A DNA stretch of 16,842 nt from Acetobacteraceae bacterium (GTDB lineage: Bacteria; Pseudomonadota; Alphaproteobacteria; Acetobacterales; Acetobacteraceae), in NCBI GenBank assembly GCA_025356735.1, contig JANXRT010000461.1:1-16842 (forward strand). The letters run 5' to 3'. Positions 13,513-16,842 of the stretch are shown in pieces. Positions within the stretch are counted from its first letter, which is position 1, and each line of letters opens with the position of its first letter. Below the pieces are notes generated by a model. It worked only from the letters and a program-made list of their open reading frames with translations, did not search any database and was not told the DNA's origin. Both the position numbers and the translations under genes were made by a program.

Positions 13513-14125
13513 CGCGCTGCATCCGCTGGGCGAGGTCGAGTTCTCCGCCTACCTGGCCCAGGCCCAGCAGTCGGGCGCTAGCATCCTTGGCCTGGCGACC
13601 TCCGGCGCGCCGATGATGAACGCGCTCAAGCAGCTCCACGAGTTCGGTCTCGACAAGACCATGCGGCCGGCGGCGTTGCTGACCGACATCACCGACCTGC
13701 GCGCGCTCGGCCTCCCGGCAACGCAGGGGTTGCTGTTCGTGGTCGCGTTCTACTGGGACCAGAACGATGCGACCCGCGCCTTCGCCGAACGTTTCAGGAA
13801 AATCCATGGCGCGATGCCGGCGATGTTCCAGGCCAGCGTCTATGGCGCCGTGACGCATTACCTCAAGGCAATCGATGCGGCGAACACCGACGAGGCGCAC
13901 GCCGTATGGCGAGGATGCGGGCCACGCCGATCAACGACTTCATGACCACCAACGGCCGTATTCGCAAGGATGGCAGGGTGATCCGGGACCTCTATCTAAT
14001 GAAGGTCAAGACGTCGGCCGGAGTCGCGCGGTGAGTGGGACTTCGCGAGCGTGATCGCGACAATTCCCAGTGACCAGGCGTTCCGCCCCCTGGCGGAGAG
14101 CGAGTGCCCCTTAGTACATCACTAA
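13513..14125 (+). pseudogene. Second ABC substrate-binding protein (Peripla_BP_6 type), C-terminal half with two frameshifts
   Basis: Frame 2 reads ALHPLGEVEFSAYLAQAQQS, then NALKQLHEFGLDKTM, ALGLPATQGLLFVVAFYWDQ and VYGAVTHYLKAI. Near 13900 the homology moves to frame 1 (MARMRATPINDFMTTNGRIR, KDGRVIRDLYLMKVK) and near 14015-14033 returns to frame 2 (EWDFASVIATIPSDQAFRPL, AESECPLV) to TAA 14123-14125. Together these are the second lobe and tail of a branched-chain-type binding protein, paralogous to the remnant at 8603-9696. The N-terminal half and signal peptide are absent. The first residues abut the thiolase remnant on the other strand, marking a rearrangement junction. Confidence 0.85.
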
Positions 14126-14170
14126 ACGCCGCAGATCGCATGTGTGTATTTCACGCCTAAGAGGATGCGG

Positions 14171-14209
14171 TCCAGGGTGCTACCCTGGCGGGGTTTGGGG
14201 CAGAGCCCC
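14171..14209. repeat. Right half of the palindromic element, copy C
   Basis: TCCAGGGTGCTACCCTGG then CGGGGTTTGGGGCAGAGCCC. It holds an uninterrupted right arm (14188-14209), where copy A has a 57-nt insertion. Left arm missing. It lies 46 bp after the second substrate-binding remnant and 30 bp before the monooxygenase start, so it forms part of that gene's upstream region. It also contains a CCAGGGT-GCT-ACCCTGG hairpin (14172-14188), a plausible upstream terminator. Confidence 0.75.
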
Positions 14210-14238
14210 GTACTTATGCTAACAAAAGGAGTTCCATA

Positions 14239-15840
14239 ATGACGAACGACTTGGACGCGATAGTCATCGGGGCCGGTTTTGCCGGGCTCTACCAACTGCT
14301 CTGCCTACGTGACCGGCTGGGGCTTTCGGTGCAGGTGCTGGAGGCCGGCGAGGGCGTGGGCGGCACCTGGTACTGGAACCGCTATCCCGGCGCGCGGTGT
14401 GATTCCGAAAGCCATGGCTACTGCTACTCGTTCTCCGAGGAGCTGCAGCAGGAATGGGAGTGGTCGGAGCGCTATCCGGGCCAGCCCGAGATCATGCGCT
14501 ATCTCAACCACGTCGCGGACAAGTTCGACCTCAAGCGCAGCATCCGGTTCGACACGAGGGTCGTAGGTGCGCGCTACGATGAAGCGAGCAACCGGTGGCA
14601 CGTGCGCACCGACGCGGGCGAGGAATTCAACACGAAGTTCCTGATCACCGCGGTTGGCTGCCTGTCCACGGCGAACGTGCCCAAAATCTCCGGCCTGGAT
14701 GATTTTGGCGGCGACTGGTACCACACGGGGCAATGGCCGCATGAAGGCGTCGATTTCACAGGCAAGCGGGTTGGCATCATCGGCACCGGCTCGACCGGCA
14801 TCCAGGCGATTCCGGTGATCGCCCAGACCGCAGCGCATCTGACCGTGTTCCAGCGCACCGCCAACTACAGCGTGCCGGCGCAGAATGCGCCGCTGACGCC
14901 GGAGGCCAAGCGCTACTTCAAGGACAACATGGCGGAACTTCGCCGGGTGATGCATTCGAACGCCAACGGCCAGCCGTTCATGGTTTCGGAGCGGATGGCG
15001 CTGGCAACCCCGGCGGAGGAGCGCATGGCGCTGTACGAGGCGGCGTGGGAGAAGGGCGGGTTGGAATTCCGCGCCACCTTCCAGGACCTGCTGGTTGATC
15101 GCGCCGCCAACGACACTGCTTCCGACTTCATCCGGACCAAGATTCAGACCATCGTCAAGGACCCGGAAACGGCGGCGCTGCTGTCGGACATCGACCATCC
15201 GTACGCCGCCAAGCGGCCACCGATCGATACGCATTATTTCGAGACCTACAACCGCGACAACGTGACTTTGGTGAACGTCAAGGCGGCGCCGATCGAGCGG
15301 ATCACGCCGACCGGGATCGCGACCCGGAATGGCGAGTATCCGGCGGACATCATCGTCTTCGCCACCGGCTTCGACGCCATGACCGGGCCGATGCTGCGCA
15401 TGGACATACGGGGGCGAGACGGGGTGTCGCTGGCCGACACCTGGCAGGCGGGCCCGCGCAACTACCTGGGTCTGCAGATCGAAGGCTTCCCAAACCTGTT
15501 CACCATCACTGGGCCGGGAAGCCCATCGGTGCTGTGCAACATGCCGGTGGCGATCGAGCAGCATGCCGAGTGGATTTCCGGTTGCATCGCCCACATGCGC
15601 GAGCAGGGTCTGGAGCGGATCGAGGCCATGCCGGACGCGTCGGACGCATGGATGGAACAGGTCAACGCCGCCGCCAACGCTACGTTGCTGCCGCAGGCGA
15701 CGCATTCCTGGTATCTGGGCGCCAACGTGCCAGGCAAGCCGCGCATTTTCATGCCCTATGCCGGCGGCATGGCGCGCTATCGCCAGATCTGCGCCGAAAT
15801 TGTGGCCAACAACTACGAAGGGTTCGCGCTGACCGGCTGA
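14239..15840 (+). CDS. Type I Baeyer-Villiger monooxygenase (cyclohexanone monooxygenase-like)
   Basis: A complete 533-residue flavin monooxygenase. FAD Rossmann motif GAGFAG is at 11-16, followed by GGTWYWNRYPGARCD (41-55). The Baeyer-Villiger fingerprint F-G-G-D-W-Y-H-T-G-Q-W-P is exact at 156-167. The NADPH Rossmann motif GTGSTG is at 182-187. KRPPID with Arg326 corresponds to the catalytic arginine that stabilises the peroxyflavin, and FATGFDAMTG lies near 377. Length and order match cyclohexanone-monooxygenase-type enzymes, which convert cyclic or linear ketones to lactones or esters with NADPH and O2 in the cytoplasm. AAGGAG (14226-14231) lies 7 nt before ATG. The gene is single, preceded by palindromic repeat C and convergent with a response regulator. 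All catalytic motifs are intact. The ketone substrate cannot be read from sequence. Confidence 0.94.
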   Translation: MTNDLDAIVIGAGFAGLYQLLCLRDRLGLSVQVLEAGEGVGGTWYWNRYPGARCDSESHGYCYSFSEELQQEWEWSERYPGQPEIMRYLNHVADKFDLKRSIRFDTRVVGARYDEASNRWHVRTDAGEEFNTKFLITAVGCLSTANVPKISGLDDFGGDWYHTGQWPHEGVDFTGKRVGIIGTGSTGIQAIPVIAQTAAHLTVFQRTANYSVPAQNAPLTPEAKRYFKDNMAELRRVMHSNANGQPFMVSERMALATPAEERMALYEAAWEKGGLEFRATFQDLLVDRAANDTASDFIRTKIQTIVKDPETAALLSDIDHPYAAKRPPIDTHYFETYNRDNVTLVNVKAAPIERITPTGIATRNGEYPADIIVFATGFDAMTGPMLRMDIRGRDGVSLADTWQAGPRNYLGLQIEGFPNLFTITGPGSPSVLCNMPVAIEQHAEWISGCIAHMREQGLERIEAMPDASDAWMEQVNAAANATLLPQATHSWYLGANVPGKPRIFMPYAGGMARYRQICAEIVANNYEGFALTG

Positions 15841-15880
15841 TGCCAGGCTTGAGGACGCCAGGCTTAAGGATGCCGGGCTT
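15841..15880 (+). repeat. 15-bp tandem repeat between convergent genes
   Basis: TGCCAGGCTTGAGGA (15841-15855), CGCCAGGCTTAAGGA (15856-15870) and a partial TGCCGGGCTT (15871-15880) form two and two-thirds units starting right after the monooxygenase TGA. The end GGCTTTAAGCC (15876-15886) is a palindrome over the response regulator stop codon. It fills the whole gap between the two genes. Confidence 0.75.
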
Positions 15881-16257
15881 TAAGCCTCGGCTTCCTCACG
15901 CTTCAGCAGCGCGTCGTCGATCTGGACCAGCAGGCGGTGAAAATCGACCGGCTTCGGGTGGTAGTCGTCACATCCGGCGGCCAGGGCCTTGGCACGATCG
16001 CCCGCCATGGCGTGTGCCGTCAATGCGATGATGGGGGTTGACACGTTGTCGCTCCGCAGGGTGCGCGCGACCGTCCAGCCGTCCAGGATCGGCAAATCGA
16101 GGTCGAGCAGGATGATGTCGGGCGCCTCCAGCCCAGCCTGATCAAGCGCCTGGCGGCCGTCATGCGCGAGCACGACCTCAAAGCCGTGGCGGCGCAGCCG
16201 ACGCGACAGGAAATCCCATAGCTCCTCATGGTCCTCGACCAGCAAGACCTTGGTCAC
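15880..16257 (-). CDS. Single-domain response regulator (CheY-like receiver)
   Basis: A 125-residue stand-alone receiver domain. Seen: the acidic pair Glu8-Asp9 in VLLVEDHEEL, the phospho-acceptor Asp52 in IILLDLDLPILDGW, the switch Thr80 in IIALTAHAMAGDR, and Lys102 in YHPKPVD, the full catalytic set. There is no output domain, so it likely relays phosphate or regulates a partner protein, as in hybrid histidine kinase pathways; the DYHPKPVD form is typical of those receivers. No kinase is in the window. The start is GTG at 16255-16257 with GGGAG about 9 nt upstream. It is divergent from the AI-2E family gene and convergent with the monooxygenase; nothing ties it functionally to either. Confidence 0.92.
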   Translation of the reverse strand: MTKVLLVEDHEELWDFLSRRLRRHGFEVVLAHDGRQALDQAGLEAPDIILLDLDLPILDGWTVARTLRSDNVSTPIIALTAHAMAGDRAKALAAGCDDYHPKPVDFHRLLVQIDDALLKREEAEA

Positions 16258-16314
16258 GCGGCTTTGCTCCCGTGTTGTTCACCGTGCAACGCTCGGTGGG
16301 GTAGCCGAGTTCAC

Positions 16315-16330
16315 TGCTTGCATTCAAGCA
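16315..16330. promoter_or_regulatory. Inverted repeat in the response regulator / AI-2E divergent region
   Basis: TGCTTG-CATT-CAAGCA is a perfect 6-bp dyad with a 4-nt spacer, in the 122-bp gap between two divergent genes and 50 bp before the AI-2E family start. It is a candidate operator or promoter-proximal element. No -10/-35 pair is clear enough to call. Confidence 0.35.
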
Positions 16331-16379
16331 ATGGACGGCTGACCCGCGCTCTGCGGGGGCGCGTGGAGGAAGCTGCCCG

Positions 16380-16842
16380 ATGTCCGACCTGAGCGAAACC
16401 GAAACCACCCCGCAACCCGGCCTCGCCGCCCGCCATCCCGGCCTCGCCGCGCTGAACGCCGCCGCCGTAGTGGTCGCGGCGCTGTATCTCGGGCGCGACC
16501 TGCTGGTGCCAGCGGTGCTCGCGGTGCTGCTCGCCTTCGTGCTGGCACCCATCGTCGCCGGGTTGCAGCGCCTCCGCCTCGGCAAGGCCCCCGCCGTGCT
16601 GATCGCGGTGGCGCTCGCGTTTGTCGTAATTTCCGGGATCGGCATCGTCGTCGGCCAGCAGGCGGCAACGTTGGCCAGAAGCCTGCCCAGCTACCGCGAC
16701 ACCATCCAGGACAAGGTGAAATCGCTGACCACCGGGACCGCCCTGGTGGAGCGTCTCAACAGCTCGGTCCATTCGCTGCTGAACGGCGCCAGCGAGAGCG
16801 CGGCCGTGGTGAAGCCCGATCCACCGCGCGCACCGCCGGCCC
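16380..16842 (+). CDS. AI-2E family (PerM-like) membrane transporter, N-terminal part (partial)
   Basis: From ATG 16380 (GGAGGA about 10 nt upstream) the frame is open to the window end, giving 154 codons. It reads a polar N-terminus MSDLSETETTPQPG, then hydrophobic spans LNAAAVVVAALYLGRDLLVP and AVLAVLLAFVLAPIVAGLQR, then VLIAVALAFVVISGIGIVVG, then a soluble amphipathic stretch QQAATLARSLPSYRDTIQDK. This is the N-terminal pattern of AI-2E/PerM permeases: two spans, an LAP.V..L.R loop, a third span, then the long extracytoplasmic segment. Members export or import varied solutes; the name from autoinducer-2 export applies to only a few. The C-terminal two-thirds lies outside. Confidence 0.85.
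   Translation, partial: MSDLSETETTPQPGLAARHPGLAALNAAAVVVAALYLGRDLLVPAVLAVLLAFVLAPIVAGLQRLRLGKAPAVLIAVALAFVVISGIGIVVGQQAATLARSLPSYRDTIQDKVKSLTTGTALVERLNSSVHSLLNGASESAAVVKPDPPRAPPA

Noticed and set aside
7649..14209. Possible CRISPR array or IS element from the recurring repeats
   Set aside because: Copies are few, widely spaced, diverged and palindromic, without regular spacers, a transposase ORF or clear target duplications. A REP/MITE-like repeat fits better.
14305..15705. 466-codon minus-strand ORF opposite the Baeyer-Villiger monooxygenase
   Set aside because: It lies wholly antisense to a gene with exact FAD, NADPH and fingerprint motifs. Its translation has no recognisable domain and is a GC-rich shadow.

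Overview
This is a GC-rich window of about 16.8 kb with dense, short-spaced genes and alphaproteobacterial-looking proteins. Extragenic palindromes of the GGGGCTCTGCCCCAAACCCCGC type recur in it. From memory I associate these with Acetobacteraceae-like genomes (Rhodopila, Roseomonas, Acidiphilium relatives), so the host is probably an alphaproteobacterium of that kind. That placement is inference. I saw no rRNA, tRNA, CRISPR array, phage gene or transposase.

Left part (1-7643, intact genes): the tail of a Baeyer-Villiger-type flavin monooxygenase, a PRC-barrel protein, and a minus-strand thioesterase-like alpha/beta hydrolase. Divergent from the hydrolase is a three-gene plus-strand glycosyltransferase cassette: a DUF707 protein, a GT2 enzyme with a DQDDIW motif, and an unassigned protein with a DDD motif. 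It ends in a 19-bp convergent overlap with an AMP-forming acyl-CoA ligase. The ligase is divergent from an MFS transporter of the anion:cation symporter type, a likely pair for uptake and CoA activation of an organic acid.

Middle part (7649-9816, decayed): a nested palindromic repeat is followed by co-directional remnants of a nitronate monooxygenase, an acyl-CoA dehydrogenase and a branched-chain-type ABC substrate-binding protein. A second palindromic repeat closes the block and also encodes the last 14 residues of a LysR regulator (9777-10733, minus). Divergent from LysR are two small exported proteins (45 and 92 aa). A near-perfect palindrome (10770-10785) between LysR and the first of them is a candidate operator. 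A patatin-like lipase follows.

Second decayed block (about 12840-14209): the minus strand carries the remains of a thiolase - DUF35 (Zn-ribbon/OB-fold) - enoyl-CoA hydratase operon. It abuts the C-terminal half of a second ABC substrate-binding protein on the plus strand, with two compensating frameshifts, and then another partial palindromic repeat.

Right part (14239-16842): a complete type I Baeyer-Villiger monooxygenase, a convergent single-domain response regulator, and the start of an AI-2E/PerM-family membrane protein that runs off the window.

Intact genes and wrecks share a theme: oxidation of ketones, nitronates or esters, CoA activation, beta-oxidation and solute uptake. The window looks like a lipid/ketone catabolic region in partial decay, with palindromic repeats at three of the block edges. 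The least explained items are the glycosyltransferase cassette with its unassigned DDD protein, the nested repeat family, and the two small secreted proteins beside the LysR gene.
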